Assembly: GCA_019636195.1 (NCBI GenBank)
Contig: JAHBYA010000002.1
Span: forward strand, 330,311 to 394,310
Direction of reading: 5' to 3'
Length of the DNA stretch: 64,000 nt
Origin: Planctomycetota bacterium
Lineage (GTDB): Bacteria; Planctomycetota; UBA8742; UBA2392
The notes beneath the pieces were generated by a model. It did no database searches. It saw only the letters and a list, made by a program, of their open reading frames with translations, and had not been told where the DNA came from. Below, piece by piece: positions 1-8,337 of this stretch (the stretch's first letter is position 1; the number at the start of each line of letters is the position of its first letter). Both the position numbers and the translations under genes were made by a program.

Positions 1-488
1 AACTTCGCGGCCCACTTGGCGTGGTCGGCCACGTCGTCCCGGTGCGTGAGATACAGCCACTTGATGCCGCCTATCTGCTCAATGCGCTTGACCAGCGGCG
101 CGGCAAAGCGCGGCGAGTCGATCATGACGTTGCCCTCAGGCCGCCGGATGAACCAGCTTGCGGCGCCGAAGCTGCTTTCGGCGTGATAGCCGCAATAAAA
201 CACGTCGTCGGCCAATGGTACCGGAAACGACTCGCTTACTTCACGCAAAGCCGCCCGCGACTCGGCGTCGCGTACGCCGATGCTGGCCGTCGGGCACGCC
301 ACCAGCGCGCGCAAGGCGGCTGTGTGCTGGGCCTGCGTGGCCGGCTGCGCGTGTACAGCCGACTGGTCGCCGATGTCGTGAAACGTATCGGGCGCGACCC
401 AGCGGCAGGTGTCGCAGTCAATGCAGGTGGTATCGACAAAAAAGTCGCCGGGGACATTGGCAGAATGGGCTGCCTTGGCGTTTGCCAT
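1..488 (-). CDS. Ferredoxin-like domain fused to metallo-beta-lactamase-fold hydrolase (C-terminus beyond window)
   Basis: The gene starts at ATG 488 and runs off the left edge, so about 162 residues are visible. The N-terminus has three cysteines at residues 22, 25 and 28 (CIDCDTC) and a fourth at 65 followed by proline, the spacing of a single-cluster [4Fe-4S] ferredoxin. An MBL-type fold follows, with IDSPRF near residue 127 and the metal-ligand stretch LTHRDDVADH near residue 150. HRDDVADH is the variant found in ferredoxin-MBL proteins of bacteria and plastids. The substrate is unknown; a redox-linked hydrolase is the best guess. It is separated from the lipoprotein gene upstream by an AT-rich dyad at 494-524. 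Confidence 0.82.
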   Translation of the reverse strand, partial: MANAKAAHSANVPGDFFVDTTCIDCDTCRWVAPDTFHDIGDQSAVHAQPATQAQHTAALRALVACPTASIGVRDAESRAALREVSESFPVPLADDVFYCGYHAESSFGAASWFIRRPEGNVMIDSPRFAAPLVKRIEQIGGIKWLYLTHRDDVADHAKWAAK

Positions 489-493
489 GGCGC

Positions 494-524
494 CATATTA
501 GTAAAGTGTACTCTTTATAATATG
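494..524. promoter_or_regulatory. AT-rich dyad, possible operator or promoter of the ferredoxin-MBL gene
   Basis: CATATTA (494-500) and TAATATG (518-524) are inverted repeats around a 14-bp near-palindrome AAAGTGTACTCTTT (503-516, 12 of 14 positions symmetric). The arms are offset by one base from the inner centre. The dyad begins 6 bp upstream of the minus-strand ATG and is much richer in A and T than its surroundings. This looks like a binding site for a dimeric repressor overlapping a promoter or leader. No regulator gene is visible nearby. Confidence 0.4.
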
Positions 525-529
525 CCCCG

Positions 530-1168
530 CTAACGCAATGCCAGAAACTCGTCGGCGGTCGCCGGGTCGTCGCTGAAGCGGCTGGCCTTGCCGATCTCGG
601 CGGCCCGCGGTTGTACGACCAGGTCGTACAGGCCCTGCACAAAGCGTGTGCCTTCGCCGGGGTAGCCCTTGTCGCAATACACGCTGCGCACGTCGTCGCC
701 GCAACGCACCCAGATGCGCCAGCCGCGGCTGCCTTCACCCGCGAACTCGGGGTTCAGGCGAAGCACGCCGCTGCCGGAAACCAGCCCGCGCAGCTCGCGC
801 ATGTCGCCATCGTCCAGCCGGAACGACAGCTTGCGCATGATGCTCTTGCTTTTGCCGTCGTCGTCCCAGGTCTCGGTGATGATGATGTAGCCCTTGCCGT
901 CGCGGCCTACGTGCACGGCGCGCCGGTTGTTCCCTTCTGCGACTTCGACCCAGCGGACTTCCACGTCTTCGCCGGCGTCGAGTTCAATCTCGCGGTCCAT
1001 GTTGCCGCGCGGGTGATAGCGGCCGTCGTCGTCGGCGTTGGGCCGGTCGCGTTTGACTTCGGCTTGCCACCACGCCGCATCGCGCGCCGGCGGGCCGGAC
1101 GCACAGCCGACCACCAAGAGCACCGTCATCAACAGGATTACTTTGGTTCCGACATACTGATGCGCCAC
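530..1168 (-). CDS. Hypothetical lipoprotein
   Basis: 212 residues. The N-terminus has a lipoprotein signal with a hydrophobic stretch and lipobox LLVVGCASG (Cys 22), so the mature protein should be lipid-anchored at a membrane. The rest is charged, with no domain I recognise; one region (RWVEVAEGNNRRAVHVGRDG) looks like an exposed beta strand. Starting at ATG 1168 gives a normal signal length and overlaps the stop of the upstream lipoprotein gene by 31 bp; a later ATG (1129) would leave too short a signal. The overlap suggests translational coupling with that gene. Confidence 0.7.
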   Translation of the reverse strand: MAHQYVGTKVILLMTVLLVVGCASGPPARDAAWWQAEVKRDRPNADDDGRYHPRGNMDREIELDAGEDVEVRWVEVAEGNNRRAVHVGRDGKGYIIITETWDDDGKSKSIMRKLSFRLDDGDMRELRGLVSGSGVLRLNPEFAGEGSRGWRIWVRCGDDVRSVYCDKGYPGEGTRFVQGLYDLVVQPRAAEIGKASRFSDDPATADEFLALR

Positions 1169-1554
1169 TTGTCATCCTCCTTCACGATGTAGGCAACCTT
1201 GCGGTCGTCGCCATCGGTCTTTCCGCCCTTCATGTGGGCAACCTGGCTGTAGGTGAACACCCAGTAGTCGCCCTTCTGCTCAAAGGACGTCTCGGTGATC
1301 ACGATCTTGTCCACCCTTTCCTTAAGTTTGTCAAACTCATCACCGACCTTCTCGCGGTCGGCCTTGGTCAGCAGCCGCAGCAAGGTCAGTGTGTCCATCG
1401 AACCCATGCCCTTGATCCAAGCGTCCCGGGCTTCGGACGCAGATGCAGGCTCCGCGGCCGTGGAGCCGCCGGACGGCTGGTTGCCGGGCGGCGTATTGGT
1501 CGCGCCGCAACCGGCGATCAGAAACAACAGTACTGCAAGCGTGAAGGTTCGCAT
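1138..1554 (-). CDS. Hypothetical small lipoprotein
   Basis: 138 residues from ATG 1554, chosen because it places a clean signal (MRTFTLAVLLFLIAGCGA, lipobox Cys 16) at the N-terminus. A longer open frame upstream adds no plausible coding sequence. After a Pro/Gly/Ser-rich linker (residues 18-40) comes a compact domain ending in YIVKEDDKWRISMSEPK. This resembles the end of small NTF2-like or DUF4878-type lipoproteins, where a conserved tryptophan in a final strand follows KEDGKW-like sequence. Function is unknown. It is the first of two lipoprotein genes in tandem. Confidence 0.72.
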   Translation of the reverse strand: MRTFTLAVLLFLIAGCGATNTPPGNQPSGGSTAAEPASASEARDAWIKGMGSMDTLTLLRLLTKADREKVGDEFDKLKERVDKIVITETSFEQKGDYWVFTYSQVAHMKGGKTDGDDRKVAYIVKEDDKWRISMSEPK

Positions 1555-1622
1555 GGAATGCCCCCGAATGAGTGGCAATAGTCTGATCGATTGCATTGAT
1601 CCGTGCAACCCTTCATGCCGGT

Positions 1623-1638
1623 TTGCGGCCGGCCGCAA
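1623..1638. repeat. 16-bp perfect palindrome between convergently spaced minus-strand genes
   Basis: TTGCGGCC is followed directly by its reverse complement GGCCGCAA, in the 147-bp gap between the flavoprotein gene (stop at 1702) and the lipoprotein start at 1554. It could be part of a terminator-like structure for the flavoprotein gene, but no T-tract follows on the minus strand. Confidence 0.35.
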
Positions 1639-1701
1639 GTGCCGGGTTGCGGCGCATGGCAGGGCAGTCCCCTGCTTGCGAAACGGGCCGCCGCACCAGT
1701 T

Positions 1702-2919
1702 TCATGCGCCGGCCATGGCGCGGCCGGCAAGCCAGCCTGTTGTCCAGCAACTCTGGAAGTTGAAGCCGCCGGTGATGCCATCGATGTCCAGCAACTCGCC
1801 GCCGAAGTACAGGCCCGGCACGATGCGGCTCTGCATCGTCTTGAACTCGATCTCGCTCAGGCGCACGCCGCCGCAGGTGACGAACTCATCCTTGTTCATG
1901 CTCTTGCCGGTCACCGGCAGCTCGGTGCGCGTCAACTGCTGCACCAGGCTGTGCTGCTGCGCCTTCGACAGGCTGGACCAGCGGGTTTCGCGGGCAATCC
2001 CCGCAGCCAGCACCAGCGCCTGCCACAGCCGCGCGGTCAACGGCGCGAGCGGCGTGTTTGCGACGTAACGGGCGGGGCTGGTCGCGCGCAGTTCATCCAG
2101 TTGCGCGCGCACCTGATCAGCGTCATGACCCGGCAGCCAATTGAGCTGAAGCGTGAAGTGATAGTTGAACGCAGCCAGCTCGCGCGCGCCCCAGGCAGAG
2201 AGTTTCAAAATCACCGGCCCGGACACGCCCCAGTGCGTGAACAGCAGGATGCCCGTTTCGCGCAGGCCGGGCACCGATGCTTCGACCGGCTCAATCACGA
2301 TGCCCGCCAGCTCATGCACCCACGGCGCGCTGACGTGAAACGTAAACAGCGACGGCACCGGCGGCTCCAGCGTGTGGCCCAGCGACACGGCAAGCGCGCC
2401 CATCGCAGGCACCCGGCAGCCGCCGGTGGCCAGCATCACCCGGTCTGCCTGCAACACTTCTCCGCCATGCAGGGTCAGTGTGAAGCCGCTTTCGTCGCGC
2501 CGGATCGCCTCAACACCCGCGTTGGCGCGCAGCCTGACGCCCGCATCCTGCGCCGCCTTGATGAAGCAGTCGATGATCGTCTGGCTTGAATCACTGACCG
2601 GGAACAGGCAGCCGTCGGGCAACGTGTACATCTCCACGCCGCGCCGCTGAAACCACTCAATCGTGTCCTGCGGCTGAAAGGCCTTGAACGGCCCGATCAG
2701 TTCACGTTGTCCGCGCGGGTAATGCGTAGCCAGCTCGCGCGCGTCAAAGCAGGCATGGGTGACGTTGCAGCGCCCGCCGCCGGAAATCTTCACCTTGGAA
2801 AGAAAGCGCGGCGACTTTTCCAGCACCGTGACGTCGCACCCGGTTGCCGCCTCGGCGCAAGTGATCGCGGCGAAAAATCCCGCCGCGCCGCCGCCGACAA
2901 TCACCACCCGCGCGCCCAT
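1702..2919 (-). CDS. HI0933/BaiN-family NAD(P)/FAD-dependent oxidoreductase
   Basis: 405 residues, the usual length for the HI0933 (YhiN/BaiN) family. The N-terminal FAD-binding Rossmann motif is VVIVGGGAAGFFAA (residues 5-18). The family hallmark SGGGRCN lies at 46-52. The C-terminus keeps the typical GLYFGGELLDIDGITGGFN segment that closes the FAD site. Members are soluble flavoproteins; one has been assigned 3-dehydro-bile-acid delta(4,6)-reductase activity, but most have no known substrate, so I do not assign one. It is monocistronic here, with a hairpin at 2939-2964 separating it from the gene upstream. Confidence 0.92.
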   Translation of the reverse strand: MGARVVIVGGGAAGFFAAITCAEAATGCDVTVLEKSPRFLSKVKISGGGRCNVTHACFDARELATHYPRGQRELIGPFKAFQPQDTIEWFQRRGVEMYTLPDGCLFPVSDSSQTIIDCFIKAAQDAGVRLRANAGVEAIRRDESGFTLTLHGGEVLQADRVMLATGGCRVPAMGALAVSLGHTLEPPVPSLFTFHVSAPWVHELAGIVIEPVEASVPGLRETGILLFTHWGVSGPVILKLSAWGARELAAFNYHFTLQLNWLPGHDADQVRAQLDELRATSPARYVANTPLAPLTARLWQALVLAAGIARETRWSSLSKAQQHSLVQQLTRTELPVTGKSMNKDEFVTCGGVRLSEIEFKTMQSRIVPGLYFGGELLDIDGITGGFNFQSCWTTGWLAGRAMAGA

Positions 2920-2938
2920 ATGCCCAACCTAAGCGCAG

Positions 2939-2964
2939 CGGCCCGGCCTGCATAGGCCGGGCCG
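2939..2964 (-). terminator. Terminator-like hairpin after the cyclase-repeat gene
   Basis: An 11-bp GC-rich stem (CGGCCCGGCCT paired with AGGCCGGGCCG) around a GCAT loop lies between the stop of the 628-aa gene (2985) and the start of the flavoprotein gene (2919). There is no T-tract on either strand, so it may pause transcription or protect an mRNA end rather than act as a classical intrinsic terminator. Confidence 0.5.
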
Positions 2965-2984
2965 CGATTCGAATTGCCGTCTGG

Positions 2985-4871
2985 CTACTTGTCGCCGGTG
3001 GTGACTTTGCGGCGGCTGGGCACCGAGCCCTTTTTCAGGAACAGCAGTGCAAAGCAGGTGTCCGCCACATTGCCCCATCCGCCTTCGCCGTCCTGGATGA
3101 CGACCAGCACCGAAGCGCCCTGGTTGTACCAGTTGAACTGGCCGAGATAGCGCACCTGCGCCATCATCATCACGCGCTCCATGCCGTACAGGTAGTACAG
3201 GTACCACGACTTGCCCAGGTTGGGGTTGCGGGTGACGCTGAACCACATTTCCATCCAGGCCATGCCGCAATCAAGGCTTTCATTGACCGCCTTTTCCCAG
3301 GCCTGGAACGCGGCCTTGTTCCCGAACTCGGCCTTGAACGACTCCGCATCCATCGAGTGCGCGATGTCCAAACCCACCAGCAGGCACGTCAGTCCCGCTG
3401 TGGTCATCGAGCCATAGGCGTTGCCTTCTTCTGTGTACTTGTTCCAGGTGGCCTTGCTTGCGTAGTTCCAGCCGCGCGCTTCAACCGGCTTGGTTGCGTA
3501 GGTGCTCTTGCCTTCCTTGCGCTTGTCGGTCGGCGGCTTATAGCCGATCACGCGCTTGAACTTGGGCCCGAACTGCTGCTGGTACGACATCGTGCCTTCT
3601 ACAAGCCGCTTGATGATGCCCGTCGGGATCTTGATGTCGCAGCGCTGCGCAGCCGCAAGGCCCAGCAGCGCGTACTGGGTGTTGCTGAAGTCGAAGCGCT
3701 CTGCGCCGCCCTCGCCGCCGCGGTGGTAGTTGTAGAAGGGGTTGCCCTCATTCTGGTTGGCGGCCAGCCACGCGATCAGGATCTCCATCTGTTCGCGGTC
3801 TTCGGCGCTTACGTTACGCTTGAAGTCAGGCACCTTGTCGTGGCTGGAAAGGTACGCGCGCTTTTCTTCTTCGCTGATGTAGCGGGCCTCGTAGGCCATC
3901 AGGCTGCACGCGACGCTGTAGGTGTTTTCCATTTCCATGCCCTTGAGCTGCTCAAAGGCCTGGACGATGCGCTCATCGTTCTTGTCCGCGTCGCACATCA
4001 GCAGCGTCAACAGCGCCAACGCCGTGCCGCCGCGCTTGTGCGTGCCGTAGGGCCACTGGCCGTCCGCACTGCGGAGCTTCCACATGCGTTCAACGCCGCG
4101 CTCAATGGCTACGCTCACGCGCTCATTCAGGTAGCGCTCGCCGGTACTGTCGAACTCGCGGCTGAACTGCCAGCGGGCCTTCCAGTTCATGGCGTCGGTG
4201 GTTTCGGCAGCGACGGTGGTCTTGGGCCGGAACAAAACGCTGCGGATTGTGCTTTCAACGGCCTGGATGCGCCGCTCATCGAGGTTGTACCAGGCTGTGG
4301 TTTCAGCCTCGAAGCTCAGCCAGCGCAGAGCGCCCTCGGCCTCAGGCTTTGCCGGCGCACGCCGGGTGTGCTTGCCTGTGATCACCGCGCACTCAACGCC
4401 GCCGAGGCTCTCGACCTCGCGCTGCTCATAGGCACTGGTGACCAGCAGCGCCGGGGAACCGACGAGGTGCTCAAACGTCCACTCGCGAGCCCACGTGAAG
4501 CCGGCCCGGTTCTTGCCCTCGGGCGTGGCCGTCCCCAACTGGAACATCAATTCTTCGTTGGTCAGGGGCATGGCGGTACGGTGGTACCCGCCGTTGGCTG
4601 ACAACTCATAAGGATAGAAGTGCACGTAACTGAGCGTCGGTTCAACGGCTTTGGCGTTCGCCGGCTGGCCCGCCACGGCGGGCAGTGCAGCCTGCTCAGC
4701 CAATGCATAGTGAAGATAGGTTGTGGGCGTGGTCGACCACGAAAGGTCAAGCCGCTGGCCCACGCGCTGAAGCTTGCGCAAGTCTGGCGCATCAAGCCCG
4801 TTGGCGGTGACCGCTGAGGTCACGAAAGCCAAGGCCAGCGCGCACACCACGCACCGTGTGGTTAAGCGCAT
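2985..4871 (-). CDS. Secreted protein with prenyltransferase/squalene-oxidase-type repeats
   Basis: 628 residues. A Sec signal peptide (hydrophobic stretch VCALALAFVTSAVTA) suggests export. The central and C-terminal parts look like alpha/alpha-toroid repeats of the prenyltransferase/squalene-cyclase superfamily: ERGVERMWKLRSADGQWPYG, GGTALALLTLLMC, FSNTQYALLGLAAA, AYGSMTTAGLTCLLVG and GGWGNVADTCFALLFL. No cyclase DxDD motif is evident, so it is probably a non-enzymatic or uncharacterised toroid protein. Exported versions are common in planctomycete genomes. The upstream AT-rich leader (4880-4975) holds the likely promoter, and GGGAGAGG lies shortly before the ATG. Confidence 0.72.
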   Translation of the reverse strand: MRLTTRCVVCALALAFVTSAVTANGLDAPDLRKLQRVGQRLDLSWSTTPTTYLHYALAEQAALPAVAGQPANAKAVEPTLSYVHFYPYELSANGGYHRTAMPLTNEELMFQLGTATPEGKNRAGFTWAREWTFEHLVGSPALLVTSAYEQREVESLGGVECAVITGKHTRRAPAKPEAEGALRWLSFEAETTAWYNLDERRIQAVESTIRSVLFRPKTTVAAETTDAMNWKARWQFSREFDSTGERYLNERVSVAIERGVERMWKLRSADGQWPYGTHKRGGTALALLTLLMCDADKNDERIVQAFEQLKGMEMENTYSVACSLMAYEARYISEEEKRAYLSSHDKVPDFKRNVSAEDREQMEILIAWLAANQNEGNPFYNYHRGGEGGAERFDFSNTQYALLGLAAAQRCDIKIPTGIIKRLVEGTMSYQQQFGPKFKRVIGYKPPTDKRKEGKSTYATKPVEARGWNYASKATWNKYTEEGNAYGSMTTAGLTCLLVGLDIAHSMDAESFKAEFGNKAAFQAWEKAVNESLDCGMAWMEMWFSVTRNPNLGKSWYLYYLYGMERVMMMAQVRYLGQFNWYNQGASVLVVIQDGEGGWGNVADTCFALLFLKKGSVPSRRKVTTGDK

Positions 4872-4879
4872 GAATGTCC

Positions 4880-4975
4880 TCTCCCGTGCCGTGCCTGAGT
4901 AGTGATAACAATTTCTTCATACATCAACAATGGAATTTACTGCAATTGGTGGTTGGTGCGCTCAGTGCGATTAAA
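4880..4975 (-). promoter_or_regulatory. AT-rich promoter region of the 628-aa secreted protein
   Basis: This 106-bp gap is unusually AT-rich. On the minus strand a TTGTTG box is followed by a 16-bp spacer and TTATCA, a plausible but weak sigma-70-like pair. The coiled-coil gene ending at 4978 lies upstream on the same strand, so this separates two transcription units. Confidence 0.3.
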
Positions 4976-4977
4976 GG

Positions 4978-5712
4978 TTACCGGCGAGCAGCTTTTTCCA
5001 AAGCTTCGCGGGTGGTTTTGGCGGCGTCCTTGGCCGATCTGACGGACTTGCGGCGCGACTCAAGCGTGGTCTTGAGGCTGCGCGCTTCACTGTTGAGTTT
5101 GTCGCCGTCTTTGACGGCGGCGACATCCCATGCGATGAGTTTGTCGGCGGCGCTGATTTCGTTGTCAATGCGCGTGAGTTCAAGGTCTGCCCAGGCTTCA
5201 TAGCTGCGCAGTCGCTCCGCATCCGTGCGCCGAAACGCGGCGCGGTCGTCTTCGGGAACATCGGAAAGGTCGCGGGGCTTGGGCGCGGTCGGGATTGCCC
5301 CGATTGCGCCGCGCCAGTCCCCCACCGCAGTGCGGGCTGTGCGCACGCGCAGTTCGGTGTCGCCTTTGGCTGTGATCTGGTTGGCGGCGTTTTCGCTGGC
5401 TTCTTTGCGCAGGTCGGACTGCTTGGCGGCCAGGTTGCGTTCGGCGCCCTTGGCGTTTTCGGCTTCGTTGTGTGCGGTGCGCGCGAGGCTGCGGGCGCCG
5501 GCCTTCAAGCGCTCTAGGTCTTTGCCGCTTGCGCCGGCCTGTGCCTTCAGGTTTTCCGCCAGGGCGGCTTCCGCGTCGGCCTGCTTCTGCTGCGCCTGCT
5601 CGAGTTGCTTGTTCAGCGTTTCGATGTCGCGTTTCAATTGCTCCACGTCGGCGTGCGCGACGCCGGCCAGCAGCAGAAGCAGCAGCAGGCTAATCAGACT
5701 TCTTGAGGCCAT
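4978..5712 (-). CDS. Exported coiled-coil protein
   Basis: 244 residues with a signal peptide ending near VAHA (MASRSLISLLLLLLLAGVAHA). The mature chain is almost all charged heptad-like helix (VEQLKRDIETLNKQLEQAQQ and further Ala/Lys/Glu-rich repeats), broken by a proline-containing segment near residues 135-155. No enzymatic motif is visible. Its start overlaps the end of the NtrC-type regulator by 23 bp, so it is probably the last gene of the kinase/regulator operon and may be a periplasmic structural or sensing partner. That role is inference from position only. Confidence 0.75.
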   Translation of the reverse strand: MASRSLISLLLLLLLAGVAHADVEQLKRDIETLNKQLEQAQQKQADAEAALAENLKAQAGASGKDLERLKAGARSLARTAHNEAENAKGAERNLAAKQSDLRKEASENAANQITAKGDTELRVRTARTAVGDWRGAIGAIPTAPKPRDLSDVPEDDRAAFRRTDAERLRSYEAWADLELTRIDNEISAADKLIAWDVAAVKDGDKLNSEARSLKTTLESRRKSVRSAKDAAKTTREALEKAARR

Positions 5713-7027
5713 ACTTCTTCATCTTGTACTGCAATGCGGTCCGGCCCACACCCAGGATGCGCGCCGCGCGCGACACGTTCCAGCCTGTGTCTTCCAGCGC
5801 GTTCACAAGTGCATTACGTTCATGCCGTTCGAGGTCGCCCACCAAACCCTGTGGCGGCGCCTCGCCGGGCGGCAGGCGCGTGGCCTGCAGGATTTCCGGC
5901 GGCAGGTCTTCAGGCCTGATTTCGTTGCCGCGGGCCAGCGCCACGCAGCGCCGGATCACGTTTTCAAGCTCGCGCACGTTGCCCGGCCAATGGTAGTGCT
6001 GCAGCCGCGCCATGGTCTCGTCGGGCACAGCCAGTTTCGACTTCTCCTTGGCCAGGAAGTGCCGCACCAGCGCCGGCGTGTCGTCGCTGCGTTCACGCAG
6101 GGGCGGCAACGTGACGGTCACGACGTTCACGCGGTAAAACAGGTCTTCACGAAAGCTGCCCTCTCGCACCATTTCGCGCAGGTTGCGGTTGGTTGCGCAC
6201 ACCAGCCGCACGTCGCTGCGCAGCAACTGGCTGCCGCCGACGCGCTCGAACGTCTTGTCCTGCAACACACGCAGCAGCTTGACCTGCACGCTGGGCGGAA
6301 TCTCGCCAAGCTCGTCCAGAAACAGCGTGCCGCCGTCCGCCGTCTCGAAGCGGCCTTTGCGCTGGCTGTCGGCGCCCGTGAAGGCGCCCTTCTCGTGGCC
6401 AAAGAGTTCGCTTTCCAGCACGCCAGGCGCCAGCGCGCCCGCGTGCACAGCCACGAAAGGCTTGTCTTTGCGATCCGACATCTGGTGCACGGCGTGGGCC
6501 ACCAGCTCTTTGCCGGTGCCGCTTTCACCCAGGATCAGCACGGGCACGGTACTGCGCGCGGCGCGGCCCACGATGTCGGCGACTTCACTCAACTGCGGCG
6601 CAACGCCGATCATGCCCGGCAGCACCTGCTGGCCGGGCGGGCGTGACGGCACGGCGGCCTTGCTTTCTTCGATGGCGCGCTCGACCTTGAACTCAAGCTC
6701 AGCCAGGTCAAACGGCTTTTCAATAAAGTCGGCGGCGCCAAGGCTCATGGCCTCAACGGCGTCTTTCACGCTGCCATGCGCGGTGATCATGATAAACGGC
6801 GGCGGCTCGCCCTTGCTGCCCAGTGCCTTCAGCAAGCCCATGCCGTCAAGCTTGGGCATGCGCAGGTCGCTGACCACTGCGTCAAAGTGCATTGCCTGCG
6901 CCAGCTCAAGCGCCTTCTGGCCGTCGGGCGCCTGCGTGACTTCCATGCCGCGGGCCGAAAGCGCCATCGCCAGCATGTCGCGCATGCTGGCCTTGTCGTC
7001 AACAACCAGAACTTTCGGTTTACTCAC
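5690..7027 (-). CDS. Sigma-54-dependent NtrC-family response regulator
   Basis: 445 residues in the standard three-domain order. The receiver domain (1-120) has acidic residues D10 and D11 and phospho-acceptor D54 (VVSDLRMP). The AAA+ domain (about 140-380) has Walker A GESGTGKE, the sigma-54 contact loop GAFTGA and Walker B LFLDELGEI. The C-terminal Fis-type HTH is WNVSRAARILGVGRTALQYK. It should activate RpoN promoters when phosphorylated by the histidine kinase encoded immediately upstream, whose stop overlaps this ATG (ATGA at 7024-7027). Confidence 0.96.
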   Translation of the reverse strand: MSKPKVLVVDDKASMRDMLAMALSARGMEVTQAPDGQKALELAQAMHFDAVVSDLRMPKLDGMGLLKALGSKGEPPPFIMITAHGSVKDAVEAMSLGAADFIEKPFDLAELEFKVERAIEESKAAVPSRPPGQQVLPGMIGVAPQLSEVADIVGRAARSTVPVLILGESGTGKELVAHAVHQMSDRKDKPFVAVHAGALAPGVLESELFGHEKGAFTGADSQRKGRFETADGGTLFLDELGEIPPSVQVKLLRVLQDKTFERVGGSQLLRSDVRLVCATNRNLREMVREGSFREDLFYRVNVVTVTLPPLRERSDDTPALVRHFLAKEKSKLAVPDETMARLQHYHWPGNVRELENVIRRCVALARGNEIRPEDLPPEILQATRLPPGEAPPQGLVGDLERHERNALVNALEDTGWNVSRAARILGVGRTALQYKMKKYGLKKSD

Positions 7028-8337
7028 TCCGCCGCCTCCTTCAGAAATGTCGCGCGAAACATCGTACCCGTTGGCCCCGTCTTTACCAACTCAAGCCCGC
7101 CGCCAAGGTCACGCAGCAGCCGGCGCGCGATCGGCAAGCCAAGGCCTGTGCCGTCAGCTTTGCCGGTGACAAACGGCTGGAACATCCTGGCACGCACTTC
7201 GTCAGGGATGCCGGGCCCGTTGTCTTCAATCTCCAGCGTCACTACCTTGCCGTGGACGCTTGCCCGGATGCGGATTTCGCCGCCCTGCTCACTGAGTGCC
7301 TCGGCGGCGTTGACCACAACGTTGCTGATCGCTTCGCGCAGCGCCGTGGAATCGACTTCGATTTCCAACGTCGGCAACTCGGGCTCGTGCACGGATACCG
7401 TGTCGCCGCCGGCTGTGCGGGCTGCGTCCAGCACGGGCCGCAGCGCCTGTGCCAGTGTCAGCTTTTCTACGCTGCCGTGGGCACCGCGGCTGAACTGCAG
7501 AAAGTCGCGCACGACGCGGTCCAGCGCGCTGGTTTCAGTGATCAGCTTGTCGGCAATCTGCTTCTGCATGGGCTCGTGCAGGCCGCGCGCCAGCAGTTCA
7601 ATGTAGCCGCGCAGCGCCGCCAGCGGGTTCTTGATCTGGTGGGCCATGCCCGCGCTGAACTGTGCCTGCTCGGCAAGGCGGGTCTGGCGCGCGAGGTCGC
7701 GTTGCAGGCGGTTCCAGGCGCGCGTGAGCATGGCCGCCGCGCCCAGCGTGACCACAAAAACGCCCAGCACGGTCAGGATCATGGTCAGCCGCACATAGCT
7801 GAGCTTGTCGAGGTAGTCGGCCTCAAGTTCCACGGCGACTGCAAAGTTGCTGGTGACGCCGTCGCGCCCGACCACGGGCGCAAACGCGTTGCGATACACG
7901 ATGCCGGTTTCGTCCTCGTACACGATGGTCGCCACCGGCCCCTCTTCAAAGCAGCGTTCAAGCTCGTTGGCGTCGGCCGCAAGTTCATAGTCGCGCGCGC
8001 CGAACGCGCCGCCGGCCGTGTCAAACAACAGCGTGCCGTCGCGCCGCACCAGCGCCGCGCGGCGCACGCCGCTGGCCTTCTGGTGCCGCTTCAGGCGGTC
8101 ACTGAAACTGCCGAGGATCTCGTCGTCGGGCCCGTCAATCAGTTCCAGCGAACTCGGGTTGAATGCTGACGCGCTGGTCGCTGCATAGGCTTTGAGCCTG
8201 CGCTCAAGCTGGTCTTCGTAGCCGGCCTTGATGAACGCGTAGGCGACAATCGCGCCCACCACCAGCGCGCCCGCCATGATCATGGAAAACGCCCACCCCA
8301 GCAGCAGCCCCGCACGTTTGCCGGCAGCGCTCTCCAT
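7024..8337 (-). CDS. Membrane-bound sensor histidine kinase
   Basis: 437 residues. One N-terminal membrane helix (about 10-36), an extracytoplasmic sensor region of about 150 residues and a second helix (TMILTVLGVFVVTLGAAAML) precede the kinase core. The phospho-acceptor is H233 in GMAHQIKNPLAAL. The HATPase_c domain has the N box (ISNVVVNAAEAL), G1 (EIEDNGPGIP) and G2 (GTGLGLPIARRL). It pairs with the NtrC-type regulator downstream. The start overlaps the stop of the outer-membrane-like gene by four bases, so the signal sensed may concern the envelope. Confidence 0.95.
   Translation of the reverse strand: MESAAGKRAGLLLGWAFSMIMAGALVVGAIVAYAFIKAGYEDQLERRLKAYAATSASAFNPSSLELIDGPDDEILGSFSDRLKRHQKASGVRRAALVRRDGTLLFDTAGGAFGARDYELAADANELERCFEEGPVATIVYEDETGIVYRNAFAPVVGRDGVTSNFAVAVELEADYLDKLSYVRLTMILTVLGVFVVTLGAAAMLTRAWNRLQRDLARQTRLAEQAQFSAGMAHQIKNPLAALRGYIELLARGLHEPMQKQIADKLITETSALDRVVRDFLQFSRGAHGSVEKLTLAQALRPVLDAARTAGGDTVSVHEPELPTLEIEVDSTALREAISNVVVNAAEALSEQGGEIRIRASVHGKVVTLEIEDNGPGIPDEVRARMFQPFVTGKADGTGLGLPIARRLLRDLGGGLELVKTGPTGTMFRATFLKEAAE

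Noticed and set aside
3357..4601. Open frame of 414 codons antisense to the secreted cyclase-repeat gene
   Set aside because: It is a shadow of the 628-aa gene, which has a signal peptide and repeat motifs.
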